The position numbers were made by a program, and so were the translations under genes. A stretch of 30,800 bases of DNA from JBBRWV01 sp038248985 (GTDB lineage: Bacteria; Planctomycetota; Phycisphaerae; WQYP01), in contig JBBRWV010000027.1 of the NCBI GenBank assembly GCA_038248985.1, forward strand, positions 1-30,800, read 5' to 3'. Positions 9,396-17,499 of the stretch are shown here, piece after piece (within the stretch, counting starts at the first letter, position 1; each line of letters begins with the position of its first letter). Under the pieces are notes generated by a model. That model had not been told where the DNA came from, did no database searches, and was given only the letters and a program-made list of their open reading frames with translations.

Positions 9396-12311
9396 TTACT
9401 TCGGCGCCGCCGCCTCCCCCACCACCGGTGCCGCCGCTGGCCCAGTTGCCGGTCCAGTTGCCGGCGCCGCTACCGCCTTCGGATCATTCACGTACAACAA
9501 AATATTCCGCGCAATATCCTGTGCCGATTCCGGCATATATCCCACGTTCCCCCACGTCGTCGTCCCCATAAACCCGCTCGAAATATCGTGTGGCGACAGT
9601 ATCACCATCATGCGATCCTTCACCGTAATCCCCTCCAACCTCGGCGATCTCACCCCCGAGCCCAATTTCAGATTACCGAACTTCCGGAACTTCACTTCCG
9701 ACACATCCCCGCCATCCGGAAAATTCCCCAGAATGATCGGATGATCCGGTGCCAACGGCGAGAGTGAATCCTTCCCATACACATCCTTGAGCATCGCCCG
9801 AGCGCTGTTCGTGAATTCCGGCGAACCTCCCGCACTGTCCACAAACAACGTCCCGCCTCCATCCAGGTATGCTTTCAGTGCCGCAATATCCGCCGCCGCC
9901 ACCGTAAATCGCGTACTCCCCGTCATATGCGCGATCTTGAATATCTTCGGATCCAACTGCGCAAACGTCACCTTCGTCACCCGCAGATCCGTCCTGAAGT
10001 CCGCCTGCGCCAGCTTCACCATCCGCCGCCACGCCCCCGGCTCAGGGTCCGCATTCCCCATGTGATCCACCCGCGCCACCTGGATCGTCCGCACCGCCTT
10101 CTCCGCCGCCGCCAATATATTCAGCGTCTGCAGCTTCGACCGCATCTTCTCCCGCCCTATCGCATAAAACGCAATGTTCGCCGGCACCACAAAATGCGCC
10201 TCCGTCGCCGTTCGACGCATCTGCCACGATGCCCCCAAATCCTCGTTCGAATGTATCCACATGTCCCGCACCCCGTTCGACATCACCCACATGTTCGGCG
10301 GATTCTTCACCGGCTGCCACAACTCCCCCGTAAACAACGCGTGTTTCTGATCCAGCTTCTTGATCTCGTATTTGTTCTCCACGATCTCTGCGGCCAGCTT
10401 CTCCATCGCCGTCGAAAAACCCTTGCCCCCTCCGTCCGCCGTCGAAAACACCATGCCCCCCGCCTCCACGTACGCCCGAATCTTCGCCACATCCGCCGGC
10501 TTGAACTTCGGATCCTGCGATCCCGTGATCAACAGCACCGGCGCATCCAGCCAGTCCTCAGGATCCACTTCCAGGTTCACCGTCTGCCAGTTGATCGGAC
10601 GCTCCAAGTTCTTGCTCAACCATTGCGAAAGATTCGCGCTGTCCCGTCCCCGCGCATTCCACTGCTGCCCGGGATACTCCAACTTGTTGTACAAAATCGG
10701 GTTCCGGCCCCGCGCCAAAAATAAAATCGCATACGACGTCGCTATCGACTTCTCACTCTGCCAGAATCCCCCGCTCCACGATCCATCCGCCGCCTGATTC
10801 CGAATCACGTCCGCCGCGCCCTCTCGATACCAATCCACCGTCCCGAAATATTTCAGCCCCGAGGACAACCCCACCCGCTCCACCCCATACATGTAATACA
10901 TGTTGCTACCCATCGGCTTAAAGGTCTTCTTCAGCCACGCCAACCCCAACTCAATATTCTTGTCCGGCTTCGCCACCAAACGCAACTCGGTATCCAAAAA
11001 CTCCTGCGTAATGAACAGCGACGCGATCCCCGCCACGCCCATCGTCTGGATCGATTGCCCCCCGTTCGCAGAATATGGCCAACCCCCGTCCGGCCCTTGC
11101 ATAAGCCGCCAAAAACGATCCTGCACCGACCAGTACGCCATCGGCAACTCTATCCGATACGGCGAATCCACCAGCGCCCATGCTCCCAATGTCCCATACT
11201 GCGCATTCGATAAATCCCCGATCGGATTAAACTTGTTCTTCGCCTCAAACTCCGCCCGTGCCAACTCCCCCTTCGCCTGATCTACCTCCTTCTGCAAATC
11301 CTCCTTCGTTTTCGGCACCTTCTCCCTGATTGTTTTCCCGTCCGCACCCTTCATAGTGTTCCCATTCGCATCCTTCTTGTCCACATCCTTCATCGCCCCC
11401 TTCAACTGGTTCCTTTCCGCGTCCGCCAATCTTCCCCGCGCGTCCATCAACGCCCTGTTGAAATCCGTTCCCGCGCCTCCGCCCCGCGGCAGCTCCGCTT
11501 TTATCCGCATGAACTCCTTGTACTCGGCCTCCGCAATCATCAACGCCTTCTTGTCCCCCGCGACCTTCGCCGCCGCGCCACGATCCCGAATGCCCCGCTC
11601 CACTCCCGCCACCGCTACCTCCAAACCCCCAAACGTATTCGCCATCCCCTGGGCCCTGTCGAAAATCGACTTCCGCGCCTCATCAATCGCTTTCTTGTCC
11701 TTATTGCTCCCCCAGGCCTCAAAATACACACTCCACGCCTGGACTAAACTCTTGTCTGACCCCCCATATCCATAATCGTAACCCCCGGTCGATCCCATCG
11801 CACCCAATATATAATCCTTCGCCGCATTTAACCCCGGCAACGCCCCCTCACCCGGCTTCTCGTCCGGACGCTTCGTCACCAACGCCAACGCACTCGCCTG
11901 CAACCCCGCCACATACGTCTCCGTCGGCTGCAACTTGCTCAAATACTCAATCGCCGACGCCATGTTGGTGTGCCGCTGATGAATCTTTGCCGCAAAATCC
12001 GGATCGTCCGCCAAACTCCCATGCGCATGCAACAACGCATAGACCACGATCGACGTCTCGCCCCCGGACTGTCCATGACTCCAATCCTTCCCCGACTCCC
12101 AATTGTCCCCCTTCTTCTGACTCAACAAAAACTCAATCCCCTTCTTCATTGATTCCACCACCTCCGCGTCCGTCACCCCCTTCTTCTTGTCCGATCCCTT
12201 CGGCTTCGCCCCCTCCGTCGGCATGACCCACGCCCCCACCGCCAATGACGCCGCCAAACACACCGTCACGCCCTTGTAGCCGCCAGACAACTTCTTCCAC
12301 GCACTCAACAT
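9396..12311 (-). CDS. Large exported protein with terpenoid-cyclase-like repeats and tandem DUF4159-like domains
   Basis: A 971-residue protein with an N-terminal signal or anchor helix (about 12-31). Residues about 46-200 and 365-540 carry alpha-toroid repeats of the prenyltransferase/squalene-oxidase kind (for example GPDGGWPYSANGGQSIQTMG and NQAADGSWSGGFWQSEKSIATSYAI). Between them is a charged, probably coiled-coil insertion (about 205-360). The C-terminal half contains two related Rossmann/GATase-like units: 575-730 (DAPVLLITGSQDPKF, IRAYVEAGGMVFSTADGGG) and 738-942 (RVDHMGNADPEPGAWRRM, LKAYLDGGGTLFVDSAGG). These match DUF4159 of planctomycetes. The tail is low-complexity ATGP repeats. 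ATG 12311 has CAGGAG 7 bases upstream. The cyclase repeats lack an obvious DxDD/DDxx motif, so the fold is probably used for binding. The function is unknown. Confidence 0.85.
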   Translation of the reverse strand: MLSAWKKLSGGYKGVTVCLAASLAVGAWVMPTEGAKPKGSDKKKGVTDAEVVESMKKGIEFLLSQKKGDNWESGKDWSHGQSGGETSIVVYALLHAHGSLADDPDFAAKIHQRHTNMASAIEYLSKLQPTETYVAGLQASALALVTKRPDEKPGEGALPGLNAAKDYILGAMGSTGGYDYGYGGSDKSLVQAWSVYFEAWGSNKDKKAIDEARKSIFDRAQGMANTFGGLEVAVAGVERGIRDRGAAAKVAGDKKALMIAEAEYKEFMRIKAELPRGGGAGTDFNRALMDARGRLADAERNQLKGAMKDVDKKDANGNTMKGADGKTIREKVPKTKEDLQKEVDQAKGELARAEFEAKNKFNPIGDLSNAQYGTLGAWALVDSPYRIELPMAYWSVQDRFWRLMQGPDGGWPYSANGGQSIQTMGVAGIASLFITQEFLDTELRLVAKPDKNIELGLAWLKKTFKPMGSNMYYMYGVERVGLSSGLKYFGTVDWYREGAADVIRNQAADGSWSGGFWQSEKSIATSYAILFLARGRNPILYNKLEYPGQQWNARGRDSANLSQWLSKNLERPINWQTVNLEVDPEDWLDAPVLLITGSQDPKFKPADVAKIRAYVEAGGMVFSTADGGGKGFSTAMEKLAAEIVENKYEIKKLDQKHALFTGELWQPVKNPPNMWVMSNGVRDMWIHSNEDLGASWQMRRTATEAHFVVPANIAFYAIGREKMRSKLQTLNILAAAEKAVRTIQVARVDHMGNADPEPGAWRRMVKLAQADFRTDLRVTKVTFAQLDPKIFKIAHMTGSTRFTVAAADIAALKAYLDGGGTLFVDSAGGSPEFTNSARAMLKDVYGKDSLSPLAPDHPIILGNFPDGGDVSEVKFRKFGNLKLGSGVRSPRLEGITVKDRMMVILSPHDISSGFMGTTTWGNVGYMPESAQDIARNILLYVNDPKAVAAPATGPATGPAAAPVVGEAAAPK

Positions 12312-12362
12312 ACAAATACTCCTGCCACCGTTAACTTCTACGGTACACCAACGCCATGTCCT

Positions 12363-12436
12363 GGATCAGCACCCGTAACCCAGTTTCGATTTGCCATCAC
12401 CGCGGTGCCACCCGCGACGAGTTACTCGTGCTGACC
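12363..12436 (-). promoter_or_regulatory. Structured 5' leader of the DUF4159 gene with T-box-like core
   Basis: Read on the minus strand, arm 12436-12421 (GGTCAGCAC-GA-GTAAC) pairs with arm 12379-12363 (GTTAC-GG-GTGCTGA-T-CC), leaving one small internal loop and one bulge. The enclosed segment holds a perfect CGCGG(GTGGCA)CCGCG hairpin at 12416-12401. The 5' arm can alternatively form the local hairpin ACGAG-TAA-CTCGT, so two exclusive folds are possible. The core reads CGGGTGGCACCGCG, one base from the T-box consensus AGGGTGGNACCGCG as I remember it. A -10-like TATATT at 12450-12445 would start transcription right at the first arm. No specifier stem is recognisable. Confidence 0.45.
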
Positions 12437-12529
12437 TGCCTCCCAATATATTAACCCAATCTTCCCATATTGGTATGCAAAATCAAAAAAATGCACGCAC
12501 CCCAAATCGAGTTTTTTTCACCTAAAATT

Positions 12530-13054
12530 CTAAGCCTTTCCCCGACCCGCCAATTCCGCAAATCGCGCCAAATACGCCTGCTCCGCCTCCCCCGCCGTCA
12601 TCGCCTCGATCCGCCCCCCCAACGGCTCCGCCCGAATGCTCCACGCCTCCGGAGCTTTCGCCATCAAATCCCGCGCCTCCGTCATCAACAACACATCATC
12701 CGCCACCCGCACACTCTCCGGCATCGGCCACCCCAAACCAAAATGCCCCATGATCACCTTCAACAGCCGATCCTCCAGCTCCCCAAACGCCCCCAACTGC
12801 TCCTTCACCGGCCGCGGTAAATCCGTCAAATACGCCTCACCCGCATCATGTAACAATCCCCACAACGCATCCGCCGGCGCACACGCCCGGCTCACCCGCA
12901 CCGAATGCTCCGCCACCGAATAAAACACCCGGCAGTGTCCATTGAACCGACAATTCAGTGCCAACGCATGCGCGATATCTTCAATATCCAGATCCGTCGC
13001 CCGCGGATTCAACGGAAAAAACTTCCGCCCGCTGAATGTCTGTATCCATTCCAT
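12530..13054 (-). CDS. HD-domain phosphohydrolase (YfbR-like)
   Basis: A 174-residue HD-superfamily metal-dependent phosphohydrolase, related to YfbR-like 5'-deoxynucleotidases. It starts MEWIQTFSGRKFFPL, a typical opening of this group. The metal ligands are in VFYSVAEHSVRV (His50) and LLHDAGEAYLTDLPRPVK (His69-Asp70), with a C-terminal Asp region after ESVRVADDVLLMTEARDLM. I chose ATG 13054 over an upstream in-frame start at 13123, whose extra 23 residues are low-complexity and unlike the family; only a weak GGGGG precedes the ATG. The stop is TAG. The gene diverges from the ABC exporter. The nucleotide specificity is not visible. Confidence 0.85.
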   Translation of the reverse strand: MEWIQTFSGRKFFPLNPRATDLDIEDIAHALALNCRFNGHCRVFYSVAEHSVRVSRACAPADALWGLLHDAGEAYLTDLPRPVKEQLGAFGELEDRLLKVIMGHFGLGWPMPESVRVADDVLLMTEARDLMAKAPEAWSIRAEPLGGRIEAMTAGEAEQAYLARFAELAGRGKA

Positions 13055-13169
13055 CCCCCAATCATAACCCGCCCCTCCCCTTCTTGCGTCTTGCTCGCCA
13101 TCGCTACAACCTCCTCCCCACATCTGCTAACATGCTCAGTCCCGCGTTTCTCTTCCCCGAAGGAGCCTT

Positions 13170-15323
13170 ATGCACGCTTGGTGGAGAGTCCTTCAAGGAC
13201 TCAAATCCTACTGGAGACCCGTTGTCATCTCCCTCATCTGCGCCCTCGGCGTCGGACTCTCCTACGCCTCCGGCGTCGCCGTCATGCTCCCCGTTATGAA
13301 AATCTTCGTCTCCAGCGAAGGCGTCCACGGTTGGGCCAACCGCCTCGCCTCCGAAAAACGCCTCGACGTCCTCATCCTCAACCTCGACACCACCGTCTCA
13401 CGCACCGAACGCAAAGGCGACGGTCAGCAAATCGCCCTCATCATCGACCACACCGGCAAAAATGCCCCGCCCCAACTCCGCCCCCTTGAAAATGTCCAAA
13501 AATCCATCATCCGCGTCACCGGCAACCTCCACGGCCAACCCGTCGAATCCAAAGGCTGGCGCGGCGACAAAACCCACCCCGGCATGGTCTCCATCATCGC
13601 CTTCGCCGACCAGGGCTCCACCATCTCCGCCGAAGTCGTCGATGCCCCCGGCGCGGCTTTCAAAACCTACGATTTTAAACTCAATGACCTCCCCTGGTAC
13701 ACCGCCGTCTTCGTCCACGCCGTCAATATCCTCCCCGATGACCCCACCCAGGCCCTCCTCTGGATCGTCGTCTTCTTCATCGCCCTCTGCGTCATCGGCT
13801 CCATCTTCCGCTACTGGCAACAATTCCTCGGCATGACCGTCGCCAACCGCGTCGTCATGGACCTCCGCCGCCGCATGTACGACCGCGTTGTCCAACTCCC
13901 CACCTCCTACTTCGCCCAAAAAGGCACCTCCGACGTCATGTCCCGACTCACCCAGGACACCAGTATCCTCACCGATGGCGTCTCCATGGCCCTCGGCAAA
14001 GCCATCCAGGAACCCATCAAAGCCTTCTTCGCCTTCTCCCTCGCACTCTGGATCGACTGGAAACTCTGCCTCGCCGTCGTCATCACCATGCCCATCCTCG
14101 GCCTCATCATCCGCAAATTCTCCAAACGCATGCGCCGCGCCAGCCGCGGGGCCCTCGAAAATTCCTCCCGCATGCTCTCCATCATCAACGAAACCCTCAT
14201 CGGCCTCCGCGTCGTCAAAGCCTACTCCGCCGAAGGCTACGAACGCCGACGCTTCGCCCACATCAATAAAAAACTCCTCAAAGAACAAACCAAACTCAAC
14301 CACTACTCCTCCCTCTCCCGACCCACCATCGAAACCCTCGCCGTCGTCCTCTCCAGCATCCCCATGGTCGTCGCCGCTCACTTCGTCCTCCGTGGCAGCC
14401 TCGGACGCGAAGAATTCATCGTCCTCCTCGCCTGCTTCGCCGCCATGATCGAACCCATGCGCAAACTCGCCGACGTCAACTCCAAGGTCCAGCAATCCAA
14501 CGCCGCCGGCACCCGCGTCTTCGAAGTCATCGACATGCCCGCTGAACCCAACCACGACCATTCCCTCCCCAAACTCCCCCGCCATCAACGCACCATCGAG
14601 TTCCGCAATATCTGCTTCAACTACCCCGGCCACGAAGAGCAAGTCCTCAAAAATATCTCCCTCACCGTCAACCACGGACAGAATATCGCCGTCGTCGGCG
14701 GCAACGGCTCCGGCAAAACCACCCTCCTCCAACTCCTCCCACGCCTCTACGTCCCCACTACCGGCATCATCCTCGTCGACGGCTACGACATCGCCAACGT
14801 CTCCCTCCGCTCCCTCCGTTCACAAATCGGCCTCGTCACCCAGGACACCGTCCTCTTCGCCGATTCCATCTTCAACAACATCTCCTACGGCAACCGCCAC
14901 GTCACCCGCGAACAAGTCCTCGACGCCTCCCGCCGCGCCTACGCCGATGAATTCATCAAAAATCTCCCCCAAGGCTACGACACCCTCGTCGGCGAACACG
15001 GCGTCCGTCTCTCCGGCGGCCAAAAACAACGCCTCGCCATCGCCCGCGCCATCCTCCACGATCCCACCATCCTCATCCTCGACGAAGCCATGTCCCAGAT
15101 CGACTCCGACTCCGAAATGAAAATCACCCTCGCCCTCCGCGAATTCACCAAAAACCGCACCACCCTCATGATCGCCCACCGTTTCCAAACCGTCATCTCC
15201 GCCGACTCCATCATCTGCCTCGACAAAGGCCTCGTCGTCGGCACCGGCACCCACTCCCAACTCCTTGAGTCCTGCATCCCCTACCACAAACTCTACGAAA
15301 ACCAATTCCGCGACGCCGGATAA
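13170..15323 (+). CDS. ABC exporter, fused permease and ATPase (MsbA-like) with extra ectodomain
   Basis: A 717-residue half-transporter that would homodimerise to export lipid or another hydrophobic substrate. TM1 lies at about 14-40. It is followed by about 140 residues of polar, probably extracytoplasmic sequence before TM2 (about 190-215), and then the rest of the six-helix domain. The ATPase has all motifs: Walker A GGNGSGKTT (510-518), Q-loop VTQDTVLFAD, signature LSGGQ (614-618), Walker B ILILDE (Asp638-Glu639) and H-loop IAHRF. The D-loop region reads AMSQIDSD instead of ATSALD. ATG 13170 has AAGGAG just upstream, and TGCTAACAT at 13125-13133 is a possible extended -10. Ordinary MsbA proteins are about 580 residues, and the excess is the TM1-TM2 insertion. 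Confidence 0.9.
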   Translation: MHAWWRVLQGLKSYWRPVVISLICALGVGLSYASGVAVMLPVMKIFVSSEGVHGWANRLASEKRLDVLILNLDTTVSRTERKGDGQQIALIIDHTGKNAPPQLRPLENVQKSIIRVTGNLHGQPVESKGWRGDKTHPGMVSIIAFADQGSTISAEVVDAPGAAFKTYDFKLNDLPWYTAVFVHAVNILPDDPTQALLWIVVFFIALCVIGSIFRYWQQFLGMTVANRVVMDLRRRMYDRVVQLPTSYFAQKGTSDVMSRLTQDTSILTDGVSMALGKAIQEPIKAFFAFSLALWIDWKLCLAVVITMPILGLIIRKFSKRMRRASRGALENSSRMLSIINETLIGLRVVKAYSAEGYERRRFAHINKKLLKEQTKLNHYSSLSRPTIETLAVVLSSIPMVVAAHFVLRGSLGREEFIVLLACFAAMIEPMRKLADVNSKVQQSNAAGTRVFEVIDMPAEPNHDHSLPKLPRHQRTIEFRNICFNYPGHEEQVLKNISLTVNHGQNIAVVGGNGSGKTTLLQLLPRLYVPTTGIILVDGYDIANVSLRSLRSQIGLVTQDTVLFADSIFNNISYGNRHVTREQVLDASRRAYADEFIKNLPQGYDTLVGEHGVRLSGGQKQRLAIARAILHDPTILILDEAMSQIDSDSEMKITLALREFTKNRTTLMIAHRFQTVISADSIICLDKGLVVGTGTHSQLLESCIPYHKLYENQFRDAG

Positions 15324-15457
15324 AAAACTCCCCGTCCCATCTAACAATCTTCAAAAAAACTCGACTCCACCCATCGACCCTCAACCAAGCGTGCTTCGTT
15401 GCGCCCACCCTCCACCGCCCCCCTCATCTTCTCCACCACCCCTTCCTGCCGATACAC

Positions 15458-15463
15458 TATAAT
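15458..15463 (+). promoter_or_regulatory. TATAAT -10 box of the mntA-hepT pair
   Basis: A perfect TATAAT ends 18 bases before the mntA start. Transcription would begin near 15470, exactly where AGGAG (15470-15474) starts, giving a leader of only about a dozen bases. No clear -35 is present in the C-rich upstream sequence. Confidence 0.5.
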
Positions 15464-15481
15464 CCTCACAGGAGCTAACCC

Positions 15482-15790
15482 ATGTCCTCACGCCTACTCG
15501 CCTTTGCCCTCCCTCTCGAAGAAATCCTCGAGTTCTGCCGGCGCAACCCCATCCAAAAACTCTCCCTCTTCGGTTCCATCCTCCGTGACGATTTCACCGA
15601 CCAATCCGACGTCGACTTCCTCGTCGAACTCACCCCCAATAACCAAGTCGGCCTCTTCAAATTCATCGGCATGCAAAACGAACTCGAAGACCTCCTCCAC
15701 CGCAAAGTCGACCTCCGCACCATCGAAAACTTCCCCCCGCGCCTCCAGCCGCACATCCTCCAAACGGCGGAGATGCTCTATGCCCGCTGA
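15482..15790 (+). CDS. mntA: MntA-type nucleotidyltransferase antitoxin
   Basis: A 102-residue minimal nucleotidyltransferase. The active-site signature GSX10DXD is complete: Gly31-Ser32 and Asp43-Val-Asp45 in LFGSILRDDFTDQSDVDFLVEL. In characterised MntA/HepT pairs the enzyme transfers AMP groups to a tyrosine of HepT and neutralises it. AGGAG at 15470-15474 serves ATG 15482. The 3' end overlaps the hepT start by 11 bases, the usual arrangement for coupled expression of this toxin-antitoxin class. Function follows from family and pairing; activity is untested here. Confidence 0.9.
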   Translation: MSSRLLAFALPLEEILEFCRRNPIQKLSLFGSILRDDFTDQSDVDFLVELTPNNQVGLFKFIGMQNELEDLLHRKVDLRTIENFPPRLQPHILQTAEMLYAR

Positions 15791-16127
15791 TCCACATCAA
15801 CTCCGTCTTCGCGACATGCTCATACGCTCCGAACGAATCTCCCAATATATTCGCGGCCGTACTTTGCAGGACTTCCAGTCCGATCAACAATTTCAGGACG
15901 CCGTACTTCACAATGTGCTCATTCTCGGCGAAGCAGCATCACGTATCGACGCCGAAACCCGCGTCCGCTATCCCCTGGTCCCATGGCGCCAGATCACGGG
16001 CATACGCAATCACATTGTTCACGGTTACACCCGGCTCGATCTGCAAATCATCTGGCACGCCGTGGAACACGATGTGCCCTCCCTCCTCGATGAACTCCTC
16101 CAAATCCTCCCCCCCGAACACTCCTGA
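15780..16127 (+). CDS. hepT: HepT-like ribonuclease toxin (DUF86)
   Basis: A 115-residue DUF86/HEPN-family protein. The HEPN RNase motif RX4HXY is intact at Arg76-NHIV-His81-Gly-Tyr83 (GIRNHIVHGY), and this tyrosine is the residue modified by MntA in studied systems. Other family features are RDMLIRSERI and NVLILGEAASRI. I placed the start at ATG 15780 inside the end of mntA; the reading frame continues open upstream to 15399, but that stretch is low-complexity and overlaps mntA in another frame. Both motifs being intact suggests a functional module. Confidence 0.9.
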   Translation: MPADPHQLRLRDMLIRSERISQYIRGRTLQDFQSDQQFQDAVLHNVLILGEAASRIDAETRVRYPLVPWRQITGIRNHIVHGYTRLDLQIIWHAVEHDVPSLLDELLQILPPEHS

Positions 16128-16440
16128 TCCCCCCCTTCCCCGCAACACTCCCTCCCCCACGGCAACCCTACCTACATCCCAACACCACCCCTTCCGCAGA
16201 CACCCCTATGTCTATCTCTACCTCCATCTCCCCACGTCTCACCCTCCTCGCTCCTCCCCAAAAATAACCAACTCCACCTCCCCTGCATGTCGTAGCCTTC
16301 CACATCACAATTCCCTAACCTGCCAATCTCCCCCCTGGACCTCTCGACCCCTCCACCCCTCTTCCCCAACCCTCATTTACGTTTCCCCTCCCTTACGCTA
16401 ATCTTCCCCCATTACCTTCCTTCGAGGCCCTCACTACGCC
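16128..16440 (+). other. Gene-free, extremely pyrimidine-rich spacer
   Basis: About 310 bases between hepT and the GH113-like gene. The plus strand is almost entirely C and T with scattered A, and G is rare. I find no ORF with a credible start and codon pattern, no hairpin with a U-tract, and no clear promoter. Confidence 0.5.
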
Positions 16441-17460
16441 ATGAAACACCTCGGCAATATCCTCTTCCTCATCCTCTGCTTCGCCCTCGGCGTCGGCCTC
16501 GCCAAATACGTCATCCCTCCCATCGTCTCCTATTTCCGCGGCACCACCCCCACATCCTCCTCCTCCGTCGTCACCGGCGTCGGACGCCTCATGCCCTACC
16601 GCGGCATCGCCCTCGATCCCCTCCACTCTCCCACCGCCCCCGCTCTCCAATCCCTCCTCGACCATCACGCCACCGTCCTCCCCCTTCACTACCCCACCTC
16701 CGCCACCCCCGAAGCCCACCTCACCAACACCGTCCAACTTCTCCGCGCCAACCCCGCCACCCGCGCCACACCTCTCATGCTCCTCCCCCCTGATCCTCCC
16801 GCCAGCGGCCTTATGAACCCCTACCCCAAACCTCTCCTCGAAATCGCCCAGCAAGCACAACGCCTCGGCTTCGACTTCCTCGTCGTCTCCTGGCTCTCCG
16901 CACCCCCTGATTCCACCTACTGGCAAAACCAACTCACCGAAGTCCGCCAACACTTCACCGGCAAAACCATCGTCGCCGGCGATTACGACTCCATCACTCG
17001 CGTCAACTTCTGGCACCTCACCGACTACATCGGCACCACCGGCGGCTTCCAACTCTCCTCCAAAGCCGACCCCTCCGTCCACGACCTCCGCGTCGCCTGG
17101 GCCTCTCACCTCGACACCCTCGAATCCATCGCCCGCAGCCAAGGCAAAAACCTGTTTATCCTCAGCCAACCCGCCCCCGCCGCTAACCCCGCTCTCCTCC
17201 TCAAAAACTACGAAGCCCTCCTCCTCGAAACCAAGGGCCGCCTCAGTACCGACGGCATCTTCTTCCGCCGCTGGTCCTTCTCCCCCAACCCCGCTGCCGA
17301 CCGCCTCGCCGCCAACTCCCGCCCCGAAATCCTCACCCTCTTCGCCAGCATCTGGAAAAGCGAATCCGCCTCCCCCGATTCCTCCACCCCCTCATCCACC
17401 CTCAACGCCAACCCCCTCTTCCCCACCTTCGAAGACGAAAACACCACCGAAGACCGCTGA
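16441..17460 (+). CDS. Membrane-anchored TIM-barrel-like protein, possibly GH113-like
   Basis: A 339-residue protein with an N-terminal uncleaved anchor (about 4-22, LGNILFLILCFALGVGLAKY) and a Ser/Thr linker. The soluble domain has alternating strand motifs: RGIALDP, THR-rich helices, LGFDFLVVSWLSAP, GKTIVAGDYDSI, NFWHLTDYIGTTGGFQLSS, and KNLFILSQPA. The order FWxxLDYIG-like strand followed by a helix resembles the GH113 (endo-mannanase-like) barrels. The catalytic glutamate expected near the mid-barrel strand appears replaced (VSWLSAP), so it may not be an active hydrolase. The C-terminus is disordered and Ser/Pro-rich. No strong Shine-Dalgarno is visible. The family assignment is tentative. 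Confidence 0.6.
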   Translation: MKHLGNILFLILCFALGVGLAKYVIPPIVSYFRGTTPTSSSSVVTGVGRLMPYRGIALDPLHSPTAPALQSLLDHHATVLPLHYPTSATPEAHLTNTVQLLRANPATRATPLMLLPPDPPASGLMNPYPKPLLEIAQQAQRLGFDFLVVSWLSAPPDSTYWQNQLTEVRQHFTGKTIVAGDYDSITRVNFWHLTDYIGTTGGFQLSSKADPSVHDLRVAWASHLDTLESIARSQGKNLFILSQPAPAANPALLLKNYEALLLETKGRLSTDGIFFRRWSFSPNPAADRLAANSRPEILTLFASIWKSESASPDSSTPSSTLNANPLFPTFEDENTTEDR

Positions 17461-17486
17461 TTGATTTACTGACAATGTTTTCCTCG

Positions 17487-17492
17487 TATAAT
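17487..17492 (+). promoter_or_regulatory. TATAAT -10 box placed for leaderless transcription
   Basis: A perfect TATAAT is separated from ATG 17500 by 7 bases, so the predicted transcription start falls on or next to the A of the start codon. There is no Shine-Dalgarno in between. No good -35 is seen at 16-18 bases (TTGATT at 17461-17466 is 20 away). Confidence 0.5.
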
Positions 17493-17499
17493 CCAATTC

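Noticed and set aside
12470..12529. Terminator for the HD-domain gene in the T/A runs after its stop
   Set aside because: There are T runs on the minus strand but no stable stem immediately before them.
13398..14732. 444-residue antisense frame over the ABC exporter
   Set aside because: Acidic and glycine-rich shadow of the exporter; no start signal or motif.
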